Shown: piece by piece, positions 40,801-52,800 of the stretch
Layout: each line of letters opens with the position of its first letter
Position numbering within the stretch: the stretch's first letter is position 1
Notes under the pieces: model-generated
What the model saw: only the letters and a program-made list of their open reading frames with translations
What the model was told of the DNA's origin: nothing
Databases searched by the model: none
Assembly: GCA_003864495.1 (NCBI GenBank)
Contig: ML133389.1
Location: 2,403,560 to 2,467,559, forward strand
Direction of reading: 5' to 3'
DNA length: 64,000 nucleotides
Source of the DNA: Nemopilema nomurai
Lineage: Eukaryota > Cnidaria > Scyphozoa > Rhizostomeae > Rhizostomatidae
Position numbers and translations under genes: made by a program

Positions 40801-43486
40801 TTGTCGCTCATCCGTGACAGCCCAAGTACCTTGTAGAAAATGGAACCGGAGCTACTCTGCTATCTTTCATCTGCTCCAGTTTTTCTGTCACAAGCATACT
40901 TGAAACTTTGTTTGAAACTTGGACCCGAGCGATCTTTTATTGATTAGTATTCCTTTTGTAATCATGACGTCATCCACTCTCCAGGAAGCATCTTTAACTC
41001 TACGCCACGGTTAGCGAAAATCTTGAGTTCATATATATATATATATATATATATATTACAGCCCTATTTCATTGTTAAATCACCCTTTATATAATTATCA
41101 TCCCCTTATGAATTTAAAAATTGAAACCATGTAATTTGCAGTAAATTGGTGCGACTCTAATGATTTATGTTTCAATTTATTTCTAAAAAATTCAGGTGAA
41201 TTCTCTTCCTGGCTTCAATCTTGCCGTCACCATTCTCTTCTCTCGGTTCGACTTCGACCGACCAACGAACTTCAAAGACTGCAATAGTACAACGGAGAAA
41301 TTCACGCCTCTCAATCACTTCGATATCGATTGGCAATATCCAGGACGAGGCTATATGACAATGGGGTACTCAGAACTGTTCGGCACTAAATCATCACTTT
41401 TTCAAACTGCAAAGCAGAGCAAGATGCGTGTTGATGACGTCATGGACACACTCAATTTGAAAAAAGATCTTTTCACAGGTGCAAAAACATATATGATGTA
41501 ATATGCTACGATATTTTACAATGTATATGATATTATGTGGTAAAATGTAATGTAATATGATTTAAAATGTTATTGTATAATTAAATGTGATATAGTATGA
41601 CGTCTTTCAATGTAGGCGGATAAAAAGCATCCTTTGTTAAGATTTTTGTGTCTCCATTATTGTCAGAAACTCTAAGAACCAATTACCTTTTTTTAATTTA
41701 TGATTTTGTTAAGCTGATAGTTAATTTTCTCACGTCAATCTTTTTTATTATTGCCTTCTTTCAAGGGGAGAAAATCGACCGAACTTACGTGGCCAAGTTG
41801 TTTGGCATCACTCCTGATGACGTCATTACCAAGGCGCACGTGCTGAGGCTGCAAAAGACCCAATTGCGAAAGATAGGCGTTGCGATGCAGGGAATAATGG
41901 CATCGAACTCCTATGATTACGAGTATTTTAAGATTTCACCAAGAGACGTCGCCAAACTGGTCGCGGTTCTTGTCAAGCGTGATGGTGCTCTTCGAAAAGA
42001 TAGTTTCGTGGACTGGTAAGTTAACCTTGAACTTTCGAATGACCTTTAACCTTGAACTTTAACCTGGAAGCATTGTTCTTCCTTGACTAGCTCACAAGTT
42101 TTGATGCTGAGCATCTTAACGTAACTAGAATACGCAACCAAATGTTTTCAGGGCTTTACACTACTGTTTCTGTTTTAACTTAAAATGACCTTTAACCTTT
42201 GACCTTTGCAAGAGAATGGTTTTCAGATTAACGTTCGAATGGGCTCATAATCGGCAACGCGACCTACAAATTACCAGTTAAAGCTAGAATTAATCAGCTG
42301 ATCGCAAGCTGCAATGGATCATGATTTTACTATTGTTCTATTATTCCTTCTCGTCTTGTTTAATAGGTACGTGGGGAAGCTCTATGGTACAAAATTGTAC
42401 GGAGACAGGCTTTTTGAGAAAATATCCGGGAGTGACGCTAAAGAAATTTCTAAGGATGCTATTTTGAAAAGTTTTGGCGATGCAATAAAAAGGTAAAGAT
42501 TCTATCCGTCAATTATGACTCTTGACCCAGGGCAGCTGATCTTTGATGAATGGTGTGCTAACTTCCTTCGTAAATTTTATTTACAAACTGTTCAATGTTT
42601 TCTAAATATTTTCTTGAGCACATCCTAGAAAAGTAACAGGTATTTTATGCAAATGGTCTGTAATAGGCTTTTATCATACATTACAGTATTTTGTTTTGTT
42701 ATGTTATGCCATGTCATGTCGTGTTATGTTAAGTTATGTTTTGCTATGCTATGTTATGACATTTGACCCATGACCCCAGATTCTGACCCATGTCCTACGA
42801 CCTCTGTTACATAAGAAACACTGCCCATCTGCCACAGCTATTACGTAATATTATCCCATTTACCAAATTGTTATTTGCAGGCTTTAGGGCTGCGGGCCAC
42901 TGAGCCACTAACCCCTTAGGCCTCGCCCACCCGATCCAGATAGATAGCCTCTATAGTTGTACGTCCGCATCTCTCTATCAACGGCCGTGGGATTATGAAT
43001 ATTTCTAGATTGTAACTTGATAGAAGTTACCTACTTAAAGTATCTCAGCTATGAAGGTCACCTTTTAGCTACATTGGTGATGACAGCACCGAAGAATATG
43101 ACCCTGAATCAAAACACGACGAGAAGGAAGACAGGGGGGATGCCTATATCTTTGTAAAGAAGGATCTACAAGGACTTCAACCCGATGCAAAGCTGCTGAA
43201 ATCTTTAGAATCAATTGTAAAAGAGTTTCAGGGGGATGATGGTGACGAAATGGAGGATACGCCCGATGAGGAGGAAGAACGAGCTGTGAAGGACATGGTG
43301 GATGAAGAAGATGGGGAATCACCAGGAGAAGAAGACAGAGACGAAGAAGAAGGGGATGGTGACGAAAATGAAGGGGATTCCGAAGATGAAGGGGATTCCG
43401 ATGAAGCATTAGCAACTGAAGAGGGAGACATGGAACAATCGCCTAGGGGGGCGGAACAGAGAAATAAAGCGAAGGATGAATTATAG
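34858..43486 (+). CDS. ER-lumenal JmjC/cupin-8 dioxygenase with acidic tail and KDEL
   Basis: Eight exons join in phase: 34858-34901, 37698-37987, 38840-38940, 39156-39494, 41196-41478, 41766-42015, 42367-42492, 43069-43486 (616 aa). The first exon, spliced to the next, makes a textbook signal peptide (MSSKAITALVLVAIGLANA). The JmjC core has the iron ligands: HKD (SQSILHKDAFHTMNC) and a distal His in GDCLFLPKSTYHQV. NGTKDWKIVLY holds the expected 2-oxoglutarate-side lysine. A helical region of EF-hand-like spacing (FEKISGSDAKEISKDAIL) follows, then a Glu/Asp tail ending in KAKDEL. So this is predicted to be a soluble ER-retained Fe(II)/2-oxoglutarate hydroxylase; the substrate is unknown. The weakest part is exon 1, chosen for phase and signal-peptide quality across a 2.8-kb intron. 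Confidence 0.85.
35929..36170 (-). mobile_element. SINE-like repeat with internal microsatellite, copy 1
   Basis: The same layout occurs at 42656-42955: CTGTAAYAGGCT, then CAGTATTTT, a simple array (here TGATA pentamers at 35966-36100), GCAGGCTTT, and GCTAACC. Read on the minus strand, the head GTGGTGGTTAGCACGCCTGC resembles a tRNA-type A box. It lies in JmjC intron 1. Confidence 0.5.
39840..40800 (-). pseudogene. hAT-family (ZMYM1/DUF4371-like) transposase relic
   Basis: The minus strand shows scattered peptides of this family in order: GKFAEYYGIIIDETPECL (the conserved IIVDET block) and then YVYCRAHKRNLAVQDAMS (the CHAHRLNL block). Stops and frameshifts separate them, so it is dead. It sits in antisense inside JmjC intron 4. 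Confidence 0.6.
41034..41056. repeat. (TA)n microsatellite
   Basis: Pure AT dinucleotide run in a JmjC intron. Confidence 0.9.
42656..42955 (-). mobile_element. SINE-like repeat with internal microsatellite, copy 2
   Basis: Partner of 35929-36170. Here the array is a TTATG/TTGTTATG type. The minus strand reads GGGGTTAGTGGCTCAGTGG, a good match to a polymerase III A box (TGGCTCAGTGG). No clear B box was seen, so tRNA ancestry is an inference. Confidence 0.5.
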
Positions 43487-44562
43487 ATTGGATACGCTTT
43501 GTAAAAGTGCTTTAATTAGATTTTGTCGCCAATTCGCCATTTGGTTCACCTTTATTTATAGGCCATCATTTTTGTATCAATTTTAAAGTTTGGCACATTT
43601 CGTTCTCTTTATACTGTCTCAGACCCATTGTTGGTCATTAAGCTCATATTCCTATTCATGCTTTTTAACATGATTTATATTTGTATTTGAAACAAGATGT
43701 TAAAGAAGACCCGATGGGAACACAACAATGGAGTTTATTAGCTTGGTATCTTGTTCGATTGCATTTGCTGTTCAGAGCCATTCATGCTTAGAAGTAAATG
43801 TTTCTTTCGGGGAATCTTTGAAGGTGGCAAGGAACCGCGAAATTATCATTTCGCATACGAGTATGAAAATGTTTGGCACTGTAGATCTTCAAAATAGCGC
43901 GGAAGAGCGCGGACATGTAAACGACAAGATTGTACAATTATTCCTCGGATTATACAAACGACAAGATGTGACACAGCTGACAAAATAAATAGCTAGTCAC
44001 AGATCGAAATTGGTTGCGGAGATTAACAATACCGCAATACATCCTTTGTTGGGCCTAAACTGGCCTCGGAGACCGCAATGTATTGACAAGGCAAAAGGAG
44101 TGAGACATAAAATTCTGCAGCTGAAAATAATTCGATTTACTGTCCACACGAGACCCAATCGTAGAGGCACTATAGTTCACCACTGTGTTCAATCTGATGG
44201 GCTGGCACAGCGGAAAGCAGAAAGAAAACACGAAGCTCAACCCTTCTTTTGAAGGGGAAATGAGTTTTCATCCCTGACATCTATCCCCCTCTCACCCTTT
44301 ACTTTTCTAGGGAATCCTGTCACACTTGTGTCTTTAGAGCAGGGCGCGTCACATCTCCCCCCCCCCTATTTCCGGAAAGCGACCAGAAAGTTGATCATGC
44401 ATTGGGAGACTTAACTTTAATTAACCAAATTTGAAACAAATTTCTGTGGAGGAAAGTTGGTCACTTCTTTCCTAACGACCCCACCACCCCCCACCCAATC
44501 TCCTTAATCTAAATGGTCTTGGCGCATCACTGCTTTGGAGATGCCAGTTGCCTCTGAATAAA

Positions 44563-46379
44563 AACCCTGATCATTTGCCCCCTAACAATGCCCGTGATAA
44601 TTTGCCCCCTAACAATGCCCGTGATCATTTGCCCCTAACAATGCCCCTGATCATTTGCCCCCTAACAATGCCCCTGATCATTTGCCCCCTAACAATGCCC
44701 CTGATCATTTGCCCCTAACAATGCCCCTGATCATTTGCCCCCTAACAATGCCCCTGATCATTTGCCCCCTAACAATGCCCCTGATCATTTGCCCCCTAAC
44801 AATTCCCCTGATCATTTGCCCCCTAACAATGCACCTGATCATTTGCCCCCTAACAATGCCCCTGATCATTTGCCCCTAACAATGCCCCTGATCATTTGCC
44901 CCTAACAATGCCCTGATCATTTGCCCCTAACAATGCCCCTGATCATTTGCCCCCTAACAATGCCCCTGATCATTTGCCCCCTAACAATACCCCTGATCAT
45001 TTGCCCCCTAACAATGCCCCTGATCATTTGCCCCCTAACAATGCCCCTGATCATTTGCCCCCTAACAATGCCCCTGATCATTTGCCCCTAACAATACCCT
45101 GATCATTTGCCCCTAACAATGCCCCTGATCATTTGCCCCTAACAATGCCCCTGATCATTTGCCCCTAACAATGCCCCTGATCATTTGCCCCTAACAATGC
45201 CCCTGATCATTTGCCCCCTAACAATGCCCCTGATCATTTGCCCCCTAACAATGCCCCTGATCATTTGCCCCCTAACAATGCACCTGATCATTTGCCCCTA
45301 ACAATGCCCCTGATCATTTGCCCCTAACAATGCCCCTGATCATTTGCCCCCTAACAATGCCCCTGATCATTTGCCCCTAACAATGCCCCTGATCATTTGC
45401 CCCTAACAATGCCCCTGATCATTTGCCCCCTAACAATGCCCCTGATCATTTGCCCCCTAACAATTCCCCTGATCATTTGCCCCCTAACAATGCCCCTGAT
45501 CATTTGCCCCCTAACAATGCCCCTGATCATTTGCCCCCTAACAATGCCCCTGATCATTTGCCCCTAACAATGCCCCTGATCATTTGCCCCTAACAATGCC
45601 CCTGATTATTTGCCCCCTAACAATGCCCCTGATCATTTGCCCCCTAACAATGCACCTGATCATTTGCCCCCTAACAATGCCCCTGATCATTTGCCCCCTA
45701 ACAATGCCCCTGATCATTTGCCCCCTAACAATGCCCCTGATCATTTGCCCCTAACAATGCCCCTGATCATTTGCCCCTAACAATGCCCCTGATCATTTGC
45801 CCCTAACAATGCCCCTGATCATTTGCCCCCTAACAATGCCCCTGATCATTTGCCCCCTAACAATGCACCTGATCATTTGCCCCCTAACAATGCCCCTGAT
45901 CATTTGCCCCTAACAATGCCCCTGATCATTTGCCCCCTAACAATGCCCCTGATCATTTGCCCCTAACAATGCCCCTGATCATTTGCCCCTAACAATGCCC
46001 CTGATCATTTGCCCCCTAACAATGCCCCTGATCATTTGCCCCTAACAATTCCCCTGATCATTTGCCCCCTAACAATGCCCCTGATCATTTGCCCCCTAAC
46101 AATGCCCCTGATCATTTGCCCCCTAACAATTCCCCTGATCATTTGCCCCTAACAATTCCCCTGATCATTTGCCCCCTAACAATGCCCCTGATCATTTGCC
46201 CCCTAACAATGCCCCTGATCATTTGCCCCCTAACAATGCACCTGATCATTTGCCCCCTAACAATGCCCCTGATCATTTGCCCCCTAACAATGCCCCTGAT
46301 CATTTGCCCCCTAACAATGCCCCTGATCATTTGCCCCTAACAATGCCCCTGATCATTTGCCCCTAACAATGCCCCTGAT
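44563..46379. repeat. 26/27-bp satellite array, about 68 units
   Basis: Unit: CCCCTGATCATTTG, CCCC or CCCCC, TAACAATG. Lengths alternate 26 and 27 bp with the C-run. Rare variants (TTCCCC, GCACCTG) recur at several places, suggesting unequal exchange. The plus strand has almost no G. The minus strand has runs of four to five G every 10-13 bp. ORFs across it are artefacts. Confidence 0.97.
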
Positions 46380-48279
46380 GACGAATCAATCATCCATAGC
46401 TCACCTTTCAATATTGATAAACTTTGAATAATTCCGCACAACCGCAATAATTTAATCCCGCTTTGTTTCTTATTAATCTCTTAGAAGTACCCAATGAAGA
46501 TAATCAAGTTTTCCGAGGCTCTCAATATCTAACCCAGCCCATAAACATAAACATTAAATGCGATAACACGTGGCTCCTATTCCAGTTTTGGGTTTATTTG
46601 GGTTGATTCACGGGGTGGCGAGTACATCCTCTTTGATCGATATTTGTCATTGACTGTGTCTTGGAGCAGCTCCGAGTTTTCTATGGTTTTTTACAGGGGG
46701 TTGTGCCAATATTTGTAAATTTTTCAGGCTCGGATTTTTACTAAATCGGTTATTGTACCAATAGCATGCTAAAACACGTTTGGTGCTCTACCAAACATTC
46801 TATATCAAAGTTATCGAAAAAATGATGGCCACCCCCCGGCCTGCTTTCCACGATGCGATCTCCCTCGGTGCCCTGTTCCCGGCTTTCATCTTCGATTTCA
46901 CAGTGGTCAAGTCTTTTCTTAGATAGAAGCTTATAGCCATTGTCACATTTAATTTCAACTGTCACGACTTGATGAAGCGACACGGCACAGGAAGAGTTGC
47001 AAACTGATGAAAAACATCACGTCGGTTGATTATGAATAACGCAAACCAGATGCCAAACTCAGAAAAGTAAGTTAACTTATTATTTTAACCTCACTTTATC
47101 ATAATTTCTGGCACAACCCTCTATTAACAAGTGATTTTCCAGAATTTCCCAACGCAGAAAATGACTCATGGTCGGTACTTACATTTGAGACGAAAACATC
47201 GATGAGCCTTGGAAAATAATAGAGCATCAGCTTTAATTTTGCAGCTGCGGGCATTTTAAATGACGTATAATCAGGGTCATACCTGGAAAACCTTGAATGG
47301 GGGAGGGGGAAGGGGTATAAACGGGTGAATATACCGACCAAATCTCAACTCTTGCTAGTCATTCTATAACTTATTTACAGTTTTGTATTGTGAATTTTAA
47401 CTGCCATATCAATATGATCTTCTCAACTACTAACAAAGTCCACGTTCTATCTCTAATATTTTCCTACCACAAATTGTTCCTTAGATATACTATTTCATGT
47501 ATACTATATAAAGTCAAGATATGCATCTACCGACAATTCATAACATTTACCGACCATTTGATGCATCACTCACGACAAATCTCTAACGCAAAACCCAGTC
47601 TCTAATGCATCATTGCACTAAAAGCAGATTCGTGGATAACCCTGTTTTATCCCTAGTATACACATATTTTTATAATAATAAAGTCTATTGGAGCAAAATT
47701 GGGCTCAAATTTTTCTATTAGCTGTTCTATTAACTTCAAAATTGGGCTTAAATTTTTCTATGGATCTATAAGATTGGTCTATTAGGCTCAAAATCATTAA
47801 AATTTAAGAATGATTTGAGAATAAAGCCGGGTTAAACCTTGGAAGAGATTAAAATTTTTCACTTATTTGAGTTTCCTCCCAAAGCATTTTGTCGTTATAT
47901 AGTTATATATATGTTTGTTCTTGTTGAAAAATATATGCTATTATTCTTTTTAAAATTATGATGAAGCAACACATGAAAAAAAATTAATATTTCTCTTTGA
48001 TCTTATAGCAAATTTAACCTTATGTTGGGCAAAAGAGTTATGAAAGAATAAATAGAATTAAATATTGATAAAAATTTAAATTTTTTTCAAGGATACTAAG
48101 GCTCGGCCAAAACAGACTTTTGTATAAAAAAGTTTTCTCCCTAAGTATATACCCAAACCCCTATCCCACTAGATAAGCTGGCATCTCATCCCCCACAAAT
48201 TGGCCTCTGAGTTTTTTTACTATGATGTCCGTTTCTATTTCCAAGCTTTTAACGGGGGCATGTTTTTCGTTCTGTCTAA

Positions 48280-48560
48280 CCACAGTTTTCTCACGTCCTG
48301 TTTGCTCCTTTTACGTACTGCTTTAATCACATGGTTCTCGATCCCTTTTGTTGAACTAATGTATTAATTGGTTTTCTCGCCCGTTTCATTCACACTGAAG
48401 ATGACTCTTGATAGAGTCGAAACGTATGCGTCAGTCACTGGATTTGTCATTTAACGGACTCGTCGTATATAACTGATCTGTCAAAATAATCAATTTTTTA
48501 ACAAGGAAGTGTGGACTATCACAACAATGTGGACTTTTTATTCATCGTTGTCCTCATTTT
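48280..48560 (+). repeat. Dispersed repeat, copy 2, with intact hammerhead-like core
   Basis: It matches 17560-17760 and, inverted, 55380-55530. Within it, 48395-48432 has CTGAAGA, a perfect 5-bp stem II (GACTC/GAGTC), GAAA, a 3-bp stem III (ACG/CGT, loop TATG) and a GTC cleavage triplet. Such motifs are known from Penelope-like retroelements and retrozymes. No reverse transcriptase is present here. Confidence 0.65.
48395..48432 (+). ncRNA. Hammerhead-ribozyme-like core
   Basis: All conserved core positions of a type I hammerhead are present: CUGANGA, stem II, GAAA, short stem III, cleavage triplet GUC. Stem I is poor, since the bases on each side pair only in part. Activity is therefore uncertain; it may need a dimer or a partner sequence. 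Confidence 0.5.
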
Positions 48561-49309
48561 AATACTTCTTTACAAAGGGATGAAAATGATATCAAAACAC
48601 TTTCATGCATTCCCCTCAGAAAATCAAAGTCTAACAGAATAACTTCTTGTCAGTAAAACATGACTTTAATCATGATTTTACTTCAAACAACAATTATATC
48701 TGGAGGAAATTTCCTTCACTTTAATAACCAGGACCAAAATTGAGAGTTTTTGTACATTTACTCTCAACAGGACATTGTAGAGCAGATAAATATGTGAACA
48801 TTTAGCTTTGCATTTTCTCCAGTCTTAAGAAGTTTATGAAGTGTAAAGTGGCCTTTATCAAATTCAATTTTTTCAAATCAAATGCAAATCCAAGAAATCA
48901 GACGCGAGTTCAACACATAATGCAATTTGACCACATCACGTGTGCATTTACTTGAAAAGTTCAAACTAGGGCAGCTGTAGACTCAAGTAGGGCAGTGGGG
49001 GAATATTTCGCTAATATCAGTTCTGTGGTGAATTTCAAAGCACAATATGTTGTAGTTTAGTTTTCTATTGTAACAATTATCAGTGTTAATCATAGCAATT
49101 CATTGCACATTTAGTGAATAGCTCGATTTGTCAGAACTCGGCCTAACTGGCGGACAGGACTGCAGGTTTTCCAATTTCCCTTCATTTTGTTGCTAAAGCG
49201 ACAGCCAATATTGGCCTAAATCAAGCCACAATGAGTCTTTTGGTGTGACACGTCTCATGGCTTAAGAATCAGCAATAATAATTTTAAATCAAAATAGCAC
49301 GGAGTAGTG

Positions 49310-49680
49310 GAAACATGACCGAATACAAGAACTTTTTCTCCGACATCGCTCGGAGTATGTAAATATCTGATAAAACCAAAGGCTGGAAAAATAAACAGCC
49401 ATCTAGGTGTTCTTTCTTGAAGTTTTGTAGTTCGTCTTCATTTCTATGCAAAATGTATTTGCTTTATATACAATAAGAGTACATCATTTTACTTGGATTC
49501 TTCTAAAAGACGGTGATTGCGAGTGGACGATGATTTGTCTATTTGAACCAATCATACACTCTTCTTATCACCTTTTAGTGCTTTCGATCTGTAACTGGCT
49601 ATTTATTTTGTCATCTTCTGGACATTTTCCGACTCTTGCATGCTCAGAAGTGTATCGGGTGAAAAAGATGGTTTGGCTGT
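49310..49680. mobile_element. Diverged MITE relic of the CTAGAAAAAGCGG family
   Basis: Facing remnants of the family interior: CGGAGTATGTAAATATCTGATAAAACCAAAGGCTG on the left in one orientation (quoted words: CGGAGTATG, CCAAAGGCTG) and CCAATCATACACTCTTCTTA, TTTCGATCTGTAACTGGCTA on the right in the other. It ends about 150 bp before the M1 start codon. Confidence 0.5.
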
Positions 49681-49827
49681 TGCGTGCTGGGACATATTTG
49701 ATATCAGAATTAATGCTAGTTGTCTTTTACAGTTGAAATGATCATCGAGTGAATTTCAAAAAAGTGACGTTTGGCCTTTGACCTGCCGAAAACATTTGTC
49801 CTTTGACCTTTGAGACGCACATTCAAG

Positions 49828-52800
49828 ATGATTGGGCTAATAGCATCAAAGACAGTCGACGCCTTGGAAATCGGGAAAAAGTTTTCAAAGCCAAAGTCGC
49901 CATTTGCTGAATCTGACAGTGAGACCGAGGTCAACAACCTGTTGCCAAGCAACCGGAAGCGGAACAAAATGGTGCCAAAAATACCAGTTTCAGGAGACAT
50001 TAACTTCGGGTTAAAGTGAGTTATCACACGTTTTATCATATTCCTAATCAGAACATCAGTCTGATGACGTAGGCTTTCCCGGCTTTGCTTCGTTCCGGGC
50101 TCTAGAATGAGCAGATGTTTATTGAATGCGATTTTGATGCTCCGCAGTGGCCTTGTAAAGGGAACTGCGGAAGACTCAACAAACTTCTTCTTTCCCGCAG
50201 ATGCCGCGCGTTCATTACCTTCCTTGTAATGCTGACTTTAGTTGGCATGGTGATGCTTATCTCTATGGCAGCACTCGGTGAATTCGAGGCAACAAAAGCC
50301 AGAGCGTCCCTTCCCATTGTTCAGCCGAAGCGAGATGAACCAGCAAAGGCGAATCGAGAACATGACGTAACGGAATCGATTCGAGACTATCGCCTGCCCA
50401 GTAGTTTGGCTCCGCAGCATTATGCGTTGTCATTGAATGTTGATTCACGGCAACAGACATACACTGGTCACGTGCAAATAACATTTTTTTGCAAAAAGAC
50501 AACCAACAGAATTATACTTCACTCTACTTGGCATAAAGTAAATTCAACATACTTGCGAATAAAGGCAATAAGCCCCCCTGAAGGTATGGAAAGTTTTGAT
50601 TGATTTGAATTCGCTGTAAGAATCAAATCAGGGGTTTCTAACGCACTTTTATACATAACCACTGGGATGGATTGTGGACGGGGGGATTGGACATGACGAT
50701 AAAGGGGATTATAGGCTCCAGTGTACAAAGCAGATCAACCAGCTTGATATTTTTTCGGTTTTCTCCAACCCTCACTCTAATAAGGACATCCCCCCGCTTG
50801 TGAATGTTTTCCTAGTCTCTCAAGTCTTCACAACTGCATTCCCCATAAATTTCATCAAATTATTTTACGGCATTTTCCAACCCGTCCCGCTCACTAAATG
50901 TTTCTCAGATCTCCAATCTCTCTCCTGCTTATTCCGGGCGCCTCCCCCGTCTATTAGGCGTCAGAATAGCTCACGTGATATGTGAAGCGCAAAATATTCC
51001 ACAGAGGTGCCCCCGGTAGGGTAAAGATAAAAAACATTTAGATGGGCAAATCAAATTTTAGCTGGTGGAGCACTCTTAATTAGCTGCTGGTTAAAAGTTT
51101 CATTGCTCGAAAACGCACCATTTTCGCCTTAGATTTTAAAGACTTTAAGGTAGAAAACTTCACACTACAATGGTATCACGCGGTTGTTTAATATCTCTCG
51201 TAGTGGTGCATAGATACAACCAAGAGCCTACATAACAAAAGTTTCAAAGCAAGCTCTTTTTTAACTCAGTCAAGCTTGCTAAAGATAGATTCAAGAAGCA
51301 AAGTTGTCACCATGGAAGGGAGATCCCGGTCAAACATTTATCTTGATAGAATCTTTCATCATTTGAATTCAGGCTTCTTTCAGCTTTGATAAACCCTAAC
51401 TGTTAGAGAAGTTGTTTAAAATAAATTATTTTTTGACTTTTGACCTATGACCTTTGATTATGATGTAGAATTCTTGCTTTGTAGATGTAATTTTGAAGAG
51501 TGTGACGAGGGACTTGGAGAAAGAGTTTTTCATCTTGCACCTTGCGGAAAATCTTACGGTCGGAATGAAGTACAAAGTTGATATCGATTTCAAGGGAAAT
51601 GTATCAAATGAAAACGACCGACGTGGTTTGTACAAAATGAGCCTTGAACCAAGGAAAGAACGCAGGAGGTATTAACTCCTTCGCCTCAGTTCTTCATTCT
51701 CTATAATGATTTTCTATCAGTCCTGAATTAGTTCATACGAAAAGAGAGTGTGGTAGAAGGGAAAGCTTCTGTCTGTTTCTCTATTTTTAGTTACATTAGT
51801 TAATAATGTCATCAGTAAAGGTAACTGCATCAGAGAACAGGTGGGGTAGAAAGGGGGGATGCTAGCTCGACCAACAATTCGAGCACCAGTAAGTAGATGT
51901 ACGTAGACACATTAGGCGTTTTCCTGAAATACGTTTCACAAGTTTGCCCATGCCATTCCATGTACAGAAGTCTCTTCAGTTATACACCAAACATGATGCA
52001 TACATATATATGATATGTATATATATATAAACACATCATATTATAAATACTTTCAAAATCTCATGCACCGAGTGTTATAAAAATAATTTTCAAATAATAG
52101 TAGTTTTAGAAATAATATTTTTTCAAAAGTATTACTGATGAAGACTTTGGCTGAAACGTTTAAGAGGTGGTGTTTTTTCTAAATATCCATATCATATTAT
52201 ATATAATAAAAGACAGGCTAGAAATGAGACATGTTCGCTGAAAGCCTGTCTTCTATTATATCTATTGCTCTGTGCTTTTTGCACATCGAGCACTAGAATA
52301 TCATATTATATATGTATATCATATGTATATGAATATAATATATAACGTGTCTACGTAAGTTTCGTTTATATATATACCTTTGTTTACAAATTCCTTACAT
52401 CTAGGAACTTCTTCTTGACGAACCTTGAGCCTGTGTACGCACGAAGACTCTTCCCGTGCTTTGATGAGCCCGCGATGAGGTCAAAGTTCAAAATCAAGGT
52501 CACCCATCTCGACAGCTTGAGGTCAAGCAGTACCATGCCTGTGTCGAAGTCGGTAAGAAGTGAAAGCCTAGCTTTGAATTATCGCAGTAAACTTGAAACT
52601 GAAAGGAAGTGACTTCATCGTAAAAATCTTTCCTCAAAAGTCTTTGAATTCAGGTGCCATTAGTTCTTTGATTGAAAGTGTCATGACTTCTTATAATAAT
52701 GACAATAACAATAATAATCAATGTAATAATGAAACATTTCATTTTCAATTCAACTTTTCAATTAAACTACACTTACAAATCTCACTATTACAAGGTAATT

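Larger units (their letters stand above)
46380..49309. other. Interval between satellite and M1 gene
   Basis: No supported gene. It holds the hammerhead-bearing repeat at 48280 and AT-rich sequence. Two minus-strand ORF pieces near 46751-47254 have splice-like edges but do not join into a protein of useful length. Confidence 0.45.

Noticed and set aside
43065..43431. Minus-strand ORFs opposite the acidic tail of the JmjC protein
   Set aside because: Shadows of GAA/GAT-rich coding sequence; the plus frame ends in KDEL and has spliced support.
44655..46366. Repetitive ORFs in the satellite
   Set aside because: Artefacts of a 27-bp unit divisible by three; frames break wherever a 26-bp unit occurs.
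44563..46379. CRISPR-like spacing of repeats
   Set aside because: There are no unique spacers; units are directly tandem and the genome is animal.
46751..47254. Small minus-strand gene: ATG exon 47183-47254 with GTAAGT, then acceptor at 47003
   Set aside because: The joined frame stops after 37 residues. The longer Cys-containing frame in the second piece is out of phase, so there is no convincing protein.
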